Source: an uncultured Clostridia bacterium (lineage in GTDB: Bacteria > Bacillota > Clostridia > UMGS1810). From it: a DNA stretch of 46,326 nt. The notes below the pieces were generated by a model that worked only from the letters and a program-made list of their open reading frames with translations, ran no database searches and was not told the origin of the DNA. Of this stretch, positions 31,667-40,610 are shown piece after piece (the first letter of the stretch is position 1; each line of letters starts with the position of its first letter). The stretch spans positions 1 through 46,326 of the forward strand of contig CAKSJG010000022.1 in NCBI GenBank assembly GCA_934463165.1. The letters are read 5' to 3'. A program made the translations under genes and the position numbers.

Positions 31667-31698
31667 ATAAAAATTAATTTGATAAGGAGAAATGAAAA

Positions 31699-32622
31699 AT
31701 GATTGAAGTAAAAGAAATTAACTATGAATCTTTCGGGAAATGCGTATGCATCACAAACGGGAAAATCGAAGCTTATGTTACAATCGATTTCGGACCGCGT
31801 ATCATCAGATGCGGATTTGTCGGCGGCGAAAACTTTATGAAAGAAGATAAAGGCCCCACAATCGAACACGATCTCGGTGAAGACTGCATGTTTAAAGAAA
31901 ACAAATTCTATATCCGCGGCGGGCACAGATTCTGGATAAGCCCCGAGGCAATGCCGAGGACATACTATCCCGACAATGAGCCCGTTGCATATGAAAAGAC
32001 TGCAAACGGAGCAATATTTACACCTCCCGTTCAGGTTGTAAACGATTTTGCGTTTACAATTGAAATTTCAATGGATGAAAATGAAAACAAAATTACAATT
32101 GATCACCATGTAAAGAACGTAGGCTATTGGCCCAAAGAATTTGCGCCGTGGTGCATAACCGTTATGGCTGAGGGAGGCGTTGAGGTTCTTCCGCAGAATA
32201 CAACGGATACCGGTCTTCTTTCAAACCGCACGATTATGCTCTGGCCGTATACCAAAATCAATGACGAGAGATTTACCGTGACAGATAAGTATATGACCCT
32301 CAGACAGGACCCGACGGTTGAGCATCCGTTTAAAGTAGGTATTTCTCAGGAGCACCCCTGGGCGGCATATTTCCGTCACGGATGCATGTTTGTTAAAACA
32401 TATTCACCCGTAGATGGCGGTGTATATCCCGATAACAACTGCACATACGAAACATACACAAACGATAAGATTCTTGAAATGGAATCCCTCGGCGAACTCA
32501 AAACCGTAAACAGCGGCGAAACCTCATCACACACCGAAGTATGGTATCTTTATGAAAATGTTGACGTTCCCGATACGGACGAAGAAAAAGACGCACTCAA
32601 AGCAAAATATAATCTCAAATAA
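31699..32622 (+). CDS. Galactose mutarotase-like fold protein, function unknown
   Basis: The 307-residue, beta-rich soluble protein has the feel of aldose-1-epimerase/DUF4380 proteins: ITNGKIEAYVTIDFGPRIIR near the start, RGGHRFWISPEAMPRTYYPD (about 75-93), VKNVGYWPKEFAPWCIT in the middle and SHTEVWYLYENV near the end. No signal peptide. AAGGAG lies 9 bases before the ATG, directly after repeat R4. Enzyme activity on sugars is not established by visible catalytic residues. Confidence 0.65.
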   Translation: MIEVKEINYESFGKCVCITNGKIEAYVTIDFGPRIIRCGFVGGENFMKEDKGPTIEHDLGEDCMFKENKFYIRGGHRFWISPEAMPRTYYPDNEPVAYEKTANGAIFTPPVQVVNDFAFTIEISMDENENKITIDHHVKNVGYWPKEFAPWCITVMAEGGVEVLPQNTTDTGLLSNRTIMLWPYTKINDERFTVTDKYMTLRQDPTVEHPFKVGISQEHPWAAYFRHGCMFVKTYSPVDGGVYPDNNCTYETYTNDKILEMESLGELKTVNSGETSSHTEVWYLYENVDVPDTDEEKDALKAKYNLK

Positions 32623-32657
32623 TTTAAGCTTTTTAAACACAAGTTTTTTGAAATTTA

Positions 32658-32697
32658 AAACGGTACGGATTGTTCTTATGTACGATTCGTACCGTTT
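32658..32697 (+). terminator. Hairpin after the mutarotase-like gene
   Basis: AAACGGTACG (32658-32667) pairs with CGTACCGTTT (32688-32697) with a 20-base loop; the following sequence is AT-rich without a clean T-run. Confidence 0.55.
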
Positions 32698-32735
32698 GCA
32701 TATAATTTCATGTTTGTATCATATAATTATTTTGA

Positions 32736-32764
32736 TTGACTGTTAACGGATTTTGTGTTAAAAT
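32736..32764 (+). promoter_or_regulatory. Promoter of the glycosyltransferase gene
   Basis: TTGACT (32736-32741) and TAAAAT (32759-32764), 17-base spacer, with an extended TGT. Confidence 0.7.
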
Positions 32765-32816
32765 AGTCTTTGTGTTTAGATTAATGTAAGATTTTTACTT
32801 TGTGAGGAGAAAATAT

Positions 32817-34424
32817 ATGTCCGCTGTGGAAATAATAAAAATGTTTAAAGCTTTTCTGCATATATTGGGTCGTGTTACGCTTTATATGTATTTTTTCTGG
32901 TCTTTTTATACGTTTATCGGCTTTTTTTGCACAAGAAAATTTCCGAAAGCAAAAAAACAGCATAAATATGCGATCCTTATAGCCGCACGAAATGAAGAGA
33001 CGGTTATCGGCAATCTGATAGACAGTATAAAAAATCAGGATTATCCGTCGGAGCTTGTAACGATTTTTGTTTCAGCCGATAACTGTACGGATAATACGGC
33101 AAAAATTGCACGTGAACACGGAGCAATATGTTATGAACGTCATGATCCCGATCACAGGACCAAAGGATATGCGCTTGAATTTCTCGTTGATAATATCGGC
33201 AGGGATTACGGTATAGAATCCTTTGAGGCATATTTTATTTTTGATGCCGATAATCTTCTTAAAAAAGATTATATAACGCGTATGAACGAAGCCTTTGACA
33301 GCGGAGAGAAAATCGTGACATCATACAGAAACACAAAGAATTTTTCTGATAACTGGATTGCCGCAAGCTACGGCATACACTGGCTCAGAACCATAAGACA
33401 CGAGCACCGCGCGCGTTCGGTTTTAAATCTTGCAACGCGTATTCAGGGAACGGGATTTATGTTTGCAAGCGAAATTATAAAAAACGGCTGGCATTATGTT
33501 TCTTTTACGGAAGACAGAGCCTTTTCGGCAGATGCTGTCGTAAACGGCTACAGGATATCATATTGTGACGCTGCCGAGTTTTATGATGAACAGCCGACTT
33601 CTCTCAGAATAGCTCTCCGTCAGAGAATACGTTGGGGAAAAGGTCACCTGCAGGCATTTGTTGAGTCGGGACCTAAGCTTCTTTTGCACGTATTTAATCC
33701 AAACGGAGTTAAAACAGCCGATTGTCCCCACAGTCCTGAATTTAAAAACATATCGCATATAGATTCCACCGTCTACAATCTCCGTGACGATACGGGAACA
33801 GTTTTAATGAAGCTGTTGTATTCTCCCGTTAAGCACAAGGCAGCGCTGATTTTATGGCCTTTCAGAATTATTGCTGCACTATTTGTTGCCATTGCGTATG
33901 CCGTCGGTGTTGTAACATGCGTATTGGTTGATTTAGCGAGTGTTATTCTCTGTAAAATCAAAAAGACAAAATTTTTTAACGGAATTACAGAAAACGGATT
34001 TTTTAAAAGCCTCAAGATGAGATATATGTCTTACGATATGTTTTTGATAACGTTTCCGAATAATATTGTATCACTTTTCAGACGTTGGCTTAATGTGTTT
34101 GCAAATATTGCGCTTAAGCTTATTGCTGCCGAGTGGCTGTCGGCATTTATAGATCCTCTTTGGGCATACTTTTTAACCTTTGCGTCAAGATGGTACGGAA
34201 ATATGTTTTTTGCAATATATGTATTTATCATCGAAAGAAGAAGAATGATATATATACCGCTATGGAAAAAAGCATTCTATTGCATAACATGGCCTCTGTT
34301 TGATATAATCGGCGCCGTTTCCGTTCTTATAGCTCTGTTTTCGCATGTTGAATGGAAGCCGATTCCGCATAAGGCAGATATTAATATTGATATGCTTTCG
34401 AAAGAGCTTGCCGGCAAGAAATAG
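32817..34424 (+). CDS. GT2-family membrane glycosyltransferase
   Basis: The protein has 535 residues from the ATG at 32817, 6 bases after GAGGAGA. An N-terminal helix (about 10-35) is followed by a GT-A catalytic domain: ILIAARNEETVIGNLIDSI, the DxD-type IFDADN, TEDRAFS and RQRIRWGKGH, the QxxRW motif of processive GT2 enzymes. Several C-terminal membrane helices follow (about 345-520). Related enzymes make polysaccharides or glycolipids; the product is not predictable here. It is followed 22 bases later by the PgeF-type gene. Confidence 0.88.
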   Translation: MSAVEIIKMFKAFLHILGRVTLYMYFFWSFYTFIGFFCTRKFPKAKKQHKYAILIAARNEETVIGNLIDSIKNQDYPSELVTIFVSADNCTDNTAKIAREHGAICYERHDPDHRTKGYALEFLVDNIGRDYGIESFEAYFIFDADNLLKKDYITRMNEAFDSGEKIVTSYRNTKNFSDNWIAASYGIHWLRTIRHEHRARSVLNLATRIQGTGFMFASEIIKNGWHYVSFTEDRAFSADAVVNGYRISYCDAAEFYDEQPTSLRIALRQRIRWGKGHLQAFVESGPKLLLHVFNPNGVKTADCPHSPEFKNISHIDSTVYNLRDDTGTVLMKLLYSPVKHKAALILWPFRIIAALFVAIAYAVGVVTCVLVDLASVILCKIKKTKFFNGITENGFFKSLKMRYMSYDMFLITFPNNIVSLFRRWLNVFANIALKLIAAEWLSAFIDPLWAYFLTFASRWYGNMFFAIYVFIIERRRMIYIPLWKKAFYCITWPLFDIIGAVSVLIALFSHVEWKPIPHKADINIDMLSKELAGKK

Positions 34425-34446
34425 TAACTGAAAGGATTTTATAAGC

Positions 34447-35274
34447 ATGAAATTCCCGAAAACCAATATTATGAATGTATTTGAAAATGGGAGTATAACA
34501 TACCTTAACTTTAAAATTATTGACGATCTTGATTTTGTAAAACAGGCTGTTTCAACACGTTGGGGCGGCGTATCTTCGATAAACGGTCTGGAGTCGCTTA
34601 ATCTCGGCTCGCATACCGCCGATTCAATTGAGAACGTACGCGAAAATTATAAGCGCTTTTGCACTGCCGCAGGATTCGACGCAGACAAGGTGGTTCTCGG
34701 AAAACAAACTCACAGCGCAAATGTGCGTTATGTTACCGAAGCCGATCTCGGCAAGGGAGTATTTAGGGAACGTGACTATACGGATGTAGATGCTCTGATA
34801 ACAGATAAAAAGAACATACCGCTTGTAATTCACACTGCGGATTGTGTTCCCGTATGTATTATAGATACTGCAAAAAAGGTCATAGGAGCAGCTCACTGCG
34901 GCCGGAGGGGAACATATGCCCGTCTTGCACAAAAATGTATAAATGAAATGAAAACCGAATTTTCAAGCAGAGCGGAGGATATGGTTTGTACCGTCGGCCC
35001 GTGCATCTGCAAAAACTGCTATGAGGTATCGGAAGATTTGTATGATAAGTTTGTAGAGGAATTTTCCGCATCGGATGCGACGGAAAAAAGAGACGGAAAA
35101 TTTTTTCTTGACCTTGCGGCAATAAACAGGCAGATTCTTATTGAATCCGGTGTGAAGCCGCATAATATCAGTGTTTCTGATCTTTGTACATGCTGCAATA
35201 CGGAATGGTTTTTCTCTCATCGCGGTCAGGGACCGCAAAGGGGAATATTTGCAACATTTTTGGAAATTGTTTAA
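34447..35274 (+). CDS. pgeF: PgeF/YfiH-type laccase-domain protein (purine nucleoside phosphorylase family)
   Basis: The 275-residue protein is of the YfiH/YlmD/LACC1 family, now known as purine nucleoside phosphorylases/adenosine deaminases, formerly called polyphenol oxidases. Metal ligands are visible: QTHSANV, HTADCVPV and AAHCGRRGT. The last motif is normally HAGWRG; here Ala and Trp are replaced by Cys and Arg. In many bacteria pgeF is near cell-division or murein genes. AAAGGA lies upstream of the ATG. The transcript likely ends at 35309-35352 inside the convergent protease gene. Confidence 0.88.
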   Translation: MKFPKTNIMNVFENGSITYLNFKIIDDLDFVKQAVSTRWGGVSSINGLESLNLGSHTADSIENVRENYKRFCTAAGFDADKVVLGKQTHSANVRYVTEADLGKGVFRERDYTDVDALITDKKNIPLVIHTADCVPVCIIDTAKKVIGAAHCGRRGTYARLAQKCINEMKTEFSSRAEDMVCTVGPCICKNCYEVSEDLYDKFVEEFSASDATEKRDGKFFLDLAAINRQILIESGVKPHNISVSDLCTCCNTEWFFSHRGQGPQRGIFATFLEIV

Positions 35275-35292
35275 TATAAGAAAAAATTTCTA

Positions 35293-36711
35293 TTAATTAA
35301 TAATACCCATAAACAAAGCCGACGCAAGAGGTCTTAAGTCGGCTTTGTTTATTATATATATGCTGCTGTTTTTATTCTTGTATTCCGTTTGTATTTCTTT
35401 CGTTGTTTTTGCATTCAGGCTTTCAAAATCAAATGTTTTATCGGTATCGGATTTCATAAGCTTGATATATGATACGGCAGACAGCGTGTTGTTATACAGC
35501 GTATAGCGTACATCTTCATCACTCCATACCGTAATCGGTGATACGTAAAACGTCTTATTTTCCAAAAGTTTTCCGATTATTCCGTCAATATTTAAAAGTC
35601 CGTATCCGAATGTTTCATCATATCCGTCATCTCCGCGGTCAATCGCACTTGTCTTTACGGCCTCCGCAAATTCCTGAGGTGTGATATCGGGCTTAACGTT
35701 TTTGGCTATTGCCGCCGCGGCGCTCACATGCGGGCATGAAAACGATGTTCCGAGATTCATTTTTTCCGCTCCGTCAAATGTGAGAACCTTAACCAATTGC
35801 CCCGGCGCACAGACAAACACGCTTTTGTTTGTGTTTGAAAAATAACTGTGGTTGTTTGATGAATCGACCGATCCGACGCCGATAACTCCGTCATATGCTG
35901 CAGGGTAGTTAATCTGCGAGGTTCCCTCATTGCCGACGGCCGCACAAACAATTTTATTTTTATCGAGCGCGTATTTAACCGCTTTTTTCATTCCGTCTGT
36001 CGTAGGCCCCGATAGGCTCATGTTTATAACGTCGCAGTCAAAATCGTCAACCGCAGCATATACTCCTTTAATAAGATACTCCAGCGCCGTTTCTTTACCG
36101 ACAAAACATTTTATTGCATAAAGCTCTGCTTTGGGAGCAATCCCGGCGCACTGAATGTCATTAAACTGCGCTCCGATAATTCCTGCCACAACTGTTCCGT
36201 GCCCGTATGTATCATAGTAACTCTCGGCTTCATTTATGACATTTACTCCGCCGGCCAATGCACCCTTAAGATCGTCATGATCATATATTCCCGAATCTAT
36301 TATTCCGATTTTAACTCCGTTTCCGTAGCAGCCCATTTCCCATGCGTATTCCGCGCCGACCTGCCACATATTCGGCTGATATCTTGATGTGTAGTACGGG
36401 TCTGTCGGCGTATAGTCAAGAGTGTATATATAGTTCGGCTCTAAGCTTTCTATAAGCCCGAGATCGGCAAGACCTTGTATATCACTCTTTTTTTCTATTT
36501 TAAATATGTTTTTGTCTGCGCGCACCTCTTTCATATTAGGTACGACGGAGCAAAGGCTGATCTTTCCCTCGCGGTTTGCTTCGGTTATAACATTTTCTTT
36601 AAATTGAACTATATACCCGTCATACTCCTCGGCATAGGCGCAAAGGCATAATGCTGCAGACACAGCCGTAATTACGGCAAGTATTAATAAAATTTTCTTT
36701 TGTATACTCAT
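35293..36711 (-). CDS. Secreted subtilisin-like serine protease (S8)
   Basis: The protein has 472 residues from the ATG at 36711, supported by TGGAG 9 bases upstream; the longer frame to 36774 runs into the promoter. A signal peptide (KKILLILAVITAV..CAYA) is followed by an inhibitor-like propeptide (about 30-95) and an S8 domain with Asp (IGIIDSGIYDHDDL), His (YGHGTVVAGII) and Ser (GTSFSCPHVS). A C-terminal domain of about 100 residues of unknown fold follows. Export with self-activation is expected. No partner gene is evident. Confidence 0.92.
   Translation of the reverse strand: MSIQKKILLILAVITAVSAALCLCAYAEEYDGYIVQFKENVITEANREGKISLCSVVPNMKEVRADKNIFKIEKKSDIQGLADLGLIESLEPNYIYTLDYTPTDPYYTSRYQPNMWQVGAEYAWEMGCYGNGVKIGIIDSGIYDHDDLKGALAGGVNVINEAESYYDTYGHGTVVAGIIGAQFNDIQCAGIAPKAELYAIKCFVGKETALEYLIKGVYAAVDDFDCDVINMSLSGPTTDGMKKAVKYALDKNKIVCAAVGNEGTSQINYPAAYDGVIGVGSVDSSNNHSYFSNTNKSVFVCAPGQLVKVLTFDGAEKMNLGTSFSCPHVSAAAAIAKNVKPDITPQEFAEAVKTSAIDRGDDGYDETFGYGLLNIDGIIGKLLENKTFYVSPITVWSDEDVRYTLYNNTLSAVSYIKLMKSDTDKTFDFESLNAKTTKEIQTEYKNKNSSIYIINKADLRPLASALFMGIIN
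35309..35352. terminator. Terminator embedded in the 3' end of the protease gene
   Basis: ATAAACAAAGCCGAC (35309-35323) pairs with GTCGGCTTTGTTTAT (35338-35352), a 15-base perfect stem. It serves the rightward pgeF transcript and lies within the last codons of the opposing protease gene. Confidence 0.75.
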
Positions 36712-36744
36712 ACATAAAACTCCATTATATATTATTTTAAATAT

Positions 36745-36773
36745 ATTATAACATAATTTGATAAATTTGTCCA
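36745..36773 (-). promoter_or_regulatory. Promoter of the subtilisin-like protease
   Basis: On the minus strand TGGACA (36768-36773) and TATAAT (36745-36750) are 17 bases apart with an extended TGT before the -10. Confidence 0.75.
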
Positions 36774-36824
36774 TGTTTTTTATCTGTATAAATATGCAAA
36801 ATAAACATTAATTTAAAAAGCTCG

Positions 36825-36853
36825 TTGACGGTATATGCATACAGTGATAAAAT
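36825..36853 (+). promoter_or_regulatory. Promoter of the amidohydrolase-hemW unit
   Basis: TTGACG (36825-36830) and TAAAAT (36848-36853), 17-base spacer, extended TGA. Confidence 0.7.
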
Positions 36854-36894
36854 TATGTCAATGGATAACAATTTAAGAAATGACGGTGATACAA

Positions 36895-37695
36895 ATGAAA
36901 TATAAGGTAATTGATGTTCATACTCACATCTGGCCCGAAAAGCTTGCAAAGCGCGCGACGGAAAACGTCGGAATTTATTATTCGTATCAGATGAACGGCA
37001 AGGGCACCATAAGTGATCTTAAAGAAAGCGCAAAAGAAGGCGGAGTTGAAAAGTTTGTAATCCATTCATCTGCGCTCAAAGCTTCTCAGGTAGAAGATGT
37101 AAACAATACGACGGCATCGTATATCGATGAAAATATTGCAGGCTTCGGTACTCTTCATCCCGATTATAAGGACTATGAAAAAGAGATAAACAGAATTATA
37201 TCTCTCGGTTTAAAGGGGATTAAGCTTCATCCTGATTTTCAGTTTTTTAATATTGATGACAAAAGAATGTATCCGTCATATGAAATAATAGAAGCCAAAG
37301 GACTTCCCGTGCTTTTTCATATGGGCGATGTAAAATATGATTATTCCGCGGCGACAAGGCTCCTTAAGGTTATGAAGGATTTTCCGAAGCTTAAGATAAT
37401 AGCCGCTCATCTCGGAGGTCATATGAAATGGGATGAATCCGAAAAATACCTTGTCGGAAAAAATATTTACATGGACTGCTCAAGTACGGACAGAAAGCTT
37501 TCTCCGGAAAGGATAAAAAAGATAATAAGAAATCACGGGGCAGACAGAGTTTTATTCGGTACGGATTATCCTATAGAACGCCACAAAGAAGCGCTGGCTA
37601 AATTCATGAAACTCGGACTGACAGATGAAGAAAACAAAAAAATTCTTTATGACAATGCTTTTGAGCTGATTTACAAAAACAAATTAATGGAGTGA
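36895..37695 (+). CDS. Amidohydrolase family (TIM-barrel) protein
   Basis: The protein has 266 residues from the ATG at 36895, placed 8 bases after GGTGA; an ATG at 36880 lacks a good ribosome binding site. Metal-dependent hydrolase signatures: DVHTHIW at the N-terminus, GIKLHPDFQFF, LFHMGD, IIAAHLGGH and FGTDYPIERH, in the order expected for amidohydrolase-2 (PF04909) enzymes, which include decarboxylases. The substrate is not identifiable. It precedes hemW by 6 bases. Confidence 0.88.
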   Translation: MKYKVIDVHTHIWPEKLAKRATENVGIYYSYQMNGKGTISDLKESAKEGGVEKFVIHSSALKASQVEDVNNTTASYIDENIAGFGTLHPDYKDYEKEINRIISLGLKGIKLHPDFQFFNIDDKRMYPSYEIIEAKGLPVLFHMGDVKYDYSAATRLLKVMKDFPKLKIIAAHLGGHMKWDESEKYLVGKNIYMDCSSTDRKLSPERIKKIIRNHGADRVLFGTDYPIERHKEALAKFMKLGLTDEENKKILYDNAFELIYKNKLME

Positions 37696-37701
37696 TTTTA
37701 A

Positions 37702-38805
37702 GTGCCCGGTTTATATATTCATATGCCTTTTTGCGTGCAGAAATGCCGCTATTGTGATTTTTGCTCATATAAATCATCGCTTTGTGATATACCGGGATAT
37801 ATTGACCGTTTGTGCGCGGAGCTTGAGCTTTACCGCGGCGAATCGGCAGATACGATATATTTCGGCGGCGGAACCCCGTCTGTCGTTCCGTCGGATGAGC
37901 TGTACCGTATAATTAATTGCATATACGGTAAGCTTGATGTATGTAAAAACAGCGAAATAACAATAGAGGTAAACCCGGGAACGGTCACACCCGAAAAGGC
38001 ATCGGAGCTTAAAAAAATCGAATTTAACAGGGTAAGCCTCGGAGCACAGACCTTTTCGGATTCGGAGCTTAAAATCCTCGGCAGAATACACTCTTCCGAA
38101 GAAATACGGTCATCATATTCAATGCTCAGAAATTCGGGCTTTGACAATATAAGCCTTGATTTGATGTATGCAATTCCGAATCAGACCGTTAAAACTTTAA
38201 GCACTTCAATAGATGAAGTGCTAAATTTATCTCCGGAGCATATATCATGCTACGGACTGAAATTTGAACCCGGAACACCTTTTTACGATATGGAAAAAAA
38301 GGGAATAATCACGCAGCAGAGTGATGATATATATGCTGATATGTATGATTTAATACGTGAAAAATTGCATACAAACGGATATATTCAGTATGAATTATCC
38401 AATTTTTCAAGGCGCGGGAGAGAATCAAAACACAATATTAAATATTGGACCGCAGACGAATATATAGGTATCGGAGCGTCCGCTTCATCGTATTATTCTT
38501 CCGCAAGATATACACGTACAAATGATATTGATATTTATCTGAAAAGCTTTGAAAACATTGAATATTTTGAGCTTTCCGATGCTGATAAAATGAGTGAATT
38601 TATGTTTCTTTCGCTTCGTCTTACCGGTATAGGGGCGCAAAAGAATGAGTTTTTCAAAAGATTCGGCAAAACAATTGATTCCGTATTTCACGGTCAGTTG
38701 TCAAAGCATTTAAAAAACGGCATGATTACGGAATTGCCCGACAGATACATACTGTCGCCCAAGGCTTATTATATATCAAACTCCGTGCTCTGTGACTTCG
38801 TTTGA
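37702..38805 (+). CDS. hemW: Radical SAM heme chaperone HemW
   Basis: The 367-residue protein has the radical-SAM CxxxCxxC motif in MPFCVQKCRYCDFCSY, TIYFGGGTPSVVP, EVNPGTVT, RVSLGAQTF and YELSNFSRRG with HNIKYW, all HemW-typical. HemW relatives were long annotated as oxygen-independent coproporphyrinogen III oxidase. Start is GTG with GGAGTG upstream. It commonly precedes hrcA-grpE-dnaK-dnaJ in Firmicutes, as here. Confidence 0.93.
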   Translation: MPGLYIHMPFCVQKCRYCDFCSYKSSLCDIPGYIDRLCAELELYRGESADTIYFGGGTPSVVPSDELYRIINCIYGKLDVCKNSEITIEVNPGTVTPEKASELKKIEFNRVSLGAQTFSDSELKILGRIHSSEEIRSSYSMLRNSGFDNISLDLMYAIPNQTVKTLSTSIDEVLNLSPEHISCYGLKFEPGTPFYDMEKKGIITQQSDDIYADMYDLIREKLHTNGYIQYELSNFSRRGRESKHNIKYWTADEYIGIGASASSYYSSARYTRTNDIDIYLKSFENIEYFELSDADKMSEFMFLSLRLTGIGAQKNEFFKRFGKTIDSVFHGQLSKHLKNGMITELPDRYILSPKAYYISNSVLCDFV

Positions 38806-38837
38806 TTGTATAATTTAAATAAAAATTAACATAGCTA

Positions 38838-38866
38838 TTGACAAATTAAGAAAATGGTGGTACATT
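38838..38866 (+). promoter_or_regulatory. Promoter of the heat-shock operon
   Basis: TTGACA (38838-38843) and TACATT (38861-38866), 17-base spacer with extended TGG; the CIRCE operator starts 10 bases downstream. Confidence 0.75.
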
Positions 38867-38875
38867 ATATATATG

Positions 38876-38902
38876 TTAGCACTCAGGTACAGAGAGTGCT
38901 AA
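38876..38902. promoter_or_regulatory. CIRCE operator (HrcA binding site)
   Basis: TTAGCACTC (38876-38884), 9 bases, GAGTGCTAA (38894-38902): an exact match to the CIRCE consensus, overlapping the expected transcription start of hrcA-grpE-dnaK-dnaJ. Confidence 0.98.
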
Positions 38903-38918
38903 AACGGAGGTAGGGAGA

Positions 38919-39953
38919 ATGGAACTCAGTGACAGGAAAAAGAAAATTCTTCAGGCAATCATTGATGACTACATTGCATCTGCCGAGCCTGTCGGTTCGT
39001 CTCACATATTAAAAAACCACAATCTCGGTGTGAGCAGTGCAACTGTCAGAAATGAGATGGCTTCTCTTGAAGAAGCGGGATATCTTGAAAAGCCGCATAC
39101 ATCGGCAGGAAGAGTACCGTCATATCTCGGTTACAGGGTGTATGTCGATCAGCTTATGGACAGATATCGTCTCAGCGTAAATGAGATTAATCAGATATCG
39201 CTTACACTTCATAAAAAATATCTTGAGCTTAACAACGCGATCCGCAATATTTCGGATATGATTTCACTCTTAACTAATTATACGGCTCTGTATACAACAC
39301 CGTCGTCCGACGGATCCGTGCTTATGAATGTCAAGCTTATTCCGATTGATGACAAAAGCTTTGTTATGATACTTGTTTTGGATAACGGAAGTGTAAAAAA
39401 CAGAACCGTGAGAACATCTAAGTTATATGAAAAAGAAGTTCTGGAAAAGCTTTCGAATTACCTTAACTATCATTTCAGCGGAAAACCGCTTTCGATGCTT
39501 AATGCGGAATATCTCGATAATCAAAAATCGATTATACCGGTTGAATCAGCTTTGCTTGACCCCGTATTTGATTTTATGATTGATATGTCGGGCGAGACAA
39601 ACAGCATGAATGTTGATATGACGGGAGCTACAAAGATATTTAATCATCCCGAGTTTAACGATATTGACAGAACAAAAAAATTTTTAAATTTTCTTACCAA
39701 GGATAACAGCAAGCGAATAAAAGAACTTCTCTCCGGAACGGGAGATTCAACGTCTGTTATAATAGGTGATGAAAATACAGTGCTTAAAGATAAGGATATA
39801 AGCCTTGTTGTTTCAAATTATAATATAGGAAACGCAAAAGGTAAGCTTGCGATAATCGGGCCGACGAGGATGGATTACAGTAAGGTTGTATCAACACTTG
39901 ACTATCTGACGGCATGTATAAATGATGTTTTAAACGGCGAGAAAAAAACATAG
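38919..39953 (+). CDS. hrcA: Heat-inducible transcription repressor HrcA
   Basis: The 344-residue protein of normal length has the N-terminal winged helix with ILQAIIDDYIASAEPVGS and VSSATVRNEMASLEEAGYLEKPHTSAGRVPS, followed by the HrcA dimerisation/GAF-like domain. It represses its own operon through the CIRCE site just upstream. CGGAGGTAGGGAG precedes the ATG. Confidence 0.97.
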   Translation: MELSDRKKKILQAIIDDYIASAEPVGSSHILKNHNLGVSSATVRNEMASLEEAGYLEKPHTSAGRVPSYLGYRVYVDQLMDRYRLSVNEINQISLTLHKKYLELNNAIRNISDMISLLTNYTALYTTPSSDGSVLMNVKLIPIDDKSFVMILVLDNGSVKNRTVRTSKLYEKEVLEKLSNYLNYHFSGKPLSMLNAEYLDNQKSIIPVESALLDPVFDFMIDMSGETNSMNVDMTGATKIFNHPEFNDIDRTKKFLNFLTKDNSKRIKELLSGTGDSTSVIIGDENTVLKDKDISLVVSNYNIGNAKGKLAIIGPTRMDYSKVVSTLDYLTACINDVLNGEKKT

Positions 39954-39990
39954 CCGATGAATAAAATCTGATTTAAAAGGAGTGAATGCT

Positions 39991-40584
39991 TTGATTAAGA
40001 ATAAAAAAAACGATGATAATATTGAAAATAAAGAACAAAAAGCCGAAGAGACCGTAAAAGATGCGGCATCGGAAGCCAAAAAAGAAAAAACGGCAAAAAA
40101 AGCGCCGAAAAAGGCAGAAAAGCAAAAGCATGACAGCAAAGAGCTTGAAGCAGCCAAAAAAGAAAATGCCGAGCTAAACGACAGATATTTAAGGCTTCTT
40201 GCCGAATACGATAATTTTAAGAAAAGAACCGTTAAAGAAAAAGAAGCTATATATGTTGATTCCGTAGGTGATGCGGTTACCGCGCTCTTGCCGGTTATCG
40301 ATAATTTTGAGCGTGCGCTTAAGTCATTTAAAGAAGAGGATAAAGATACGGAATTGTATAAGGGAATGCAGATGATTTATAATCAGACAATAGACATTTT
40401 CACAAAGCTCGGTGTAACGCCGATTGCCGCCGAGGGCGAGCAGTTTGATCCGACTCTTCATAATGCCGTTATGCACATAGAAGACGAAACGATTGATGAT
40501 AACACAGTTGTTGAAGAATTTCAGAAAGGCTACAAATACCGTGATAAGGTTATACGCTTCAGCATGGTTAAGGTAGCAAATTAA
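39991..40584 (+). CDS. grpE: Nucleotide exchange factor GrpE
   Basis: The protein has 197 residues from a TTG at 39991, which sits 8 bases after AAGGAG; a GTG at 39982 overlaps that site. It has a charged, Lys/Glu-rich disordered N-terminus (about 1-50), a long coiled coil (LEAAKKENAELNDRYLRLLAEYDNFKKRT) and a beta-wing (TPIAAEGEQFDPTLHNAV). It releases ADP from DnaK. It is the second gene of the operon. Confidence 0.95.
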   Translation: MIKNKKNDDNIENKEQKAEETVKDAASEAKKEKTAKKAPKKAEKQKHDSKELEAAKKENAELNDRYLRLLAEYDNFKKRTVKEKEAIYVDSVGDAVTALLPVIDNFERALKSFKEEDKDTELYKGMQMIYNQTIDIFTKLGVTPIAAEGEQFDPTLHNAVMHIEDETIDDNTVVEEFQKGYKYRDKVIRFSMVKVAN

Positions 40585-40610
40585 TTTAAATATATTGGAG
40601 GTAATTTATT

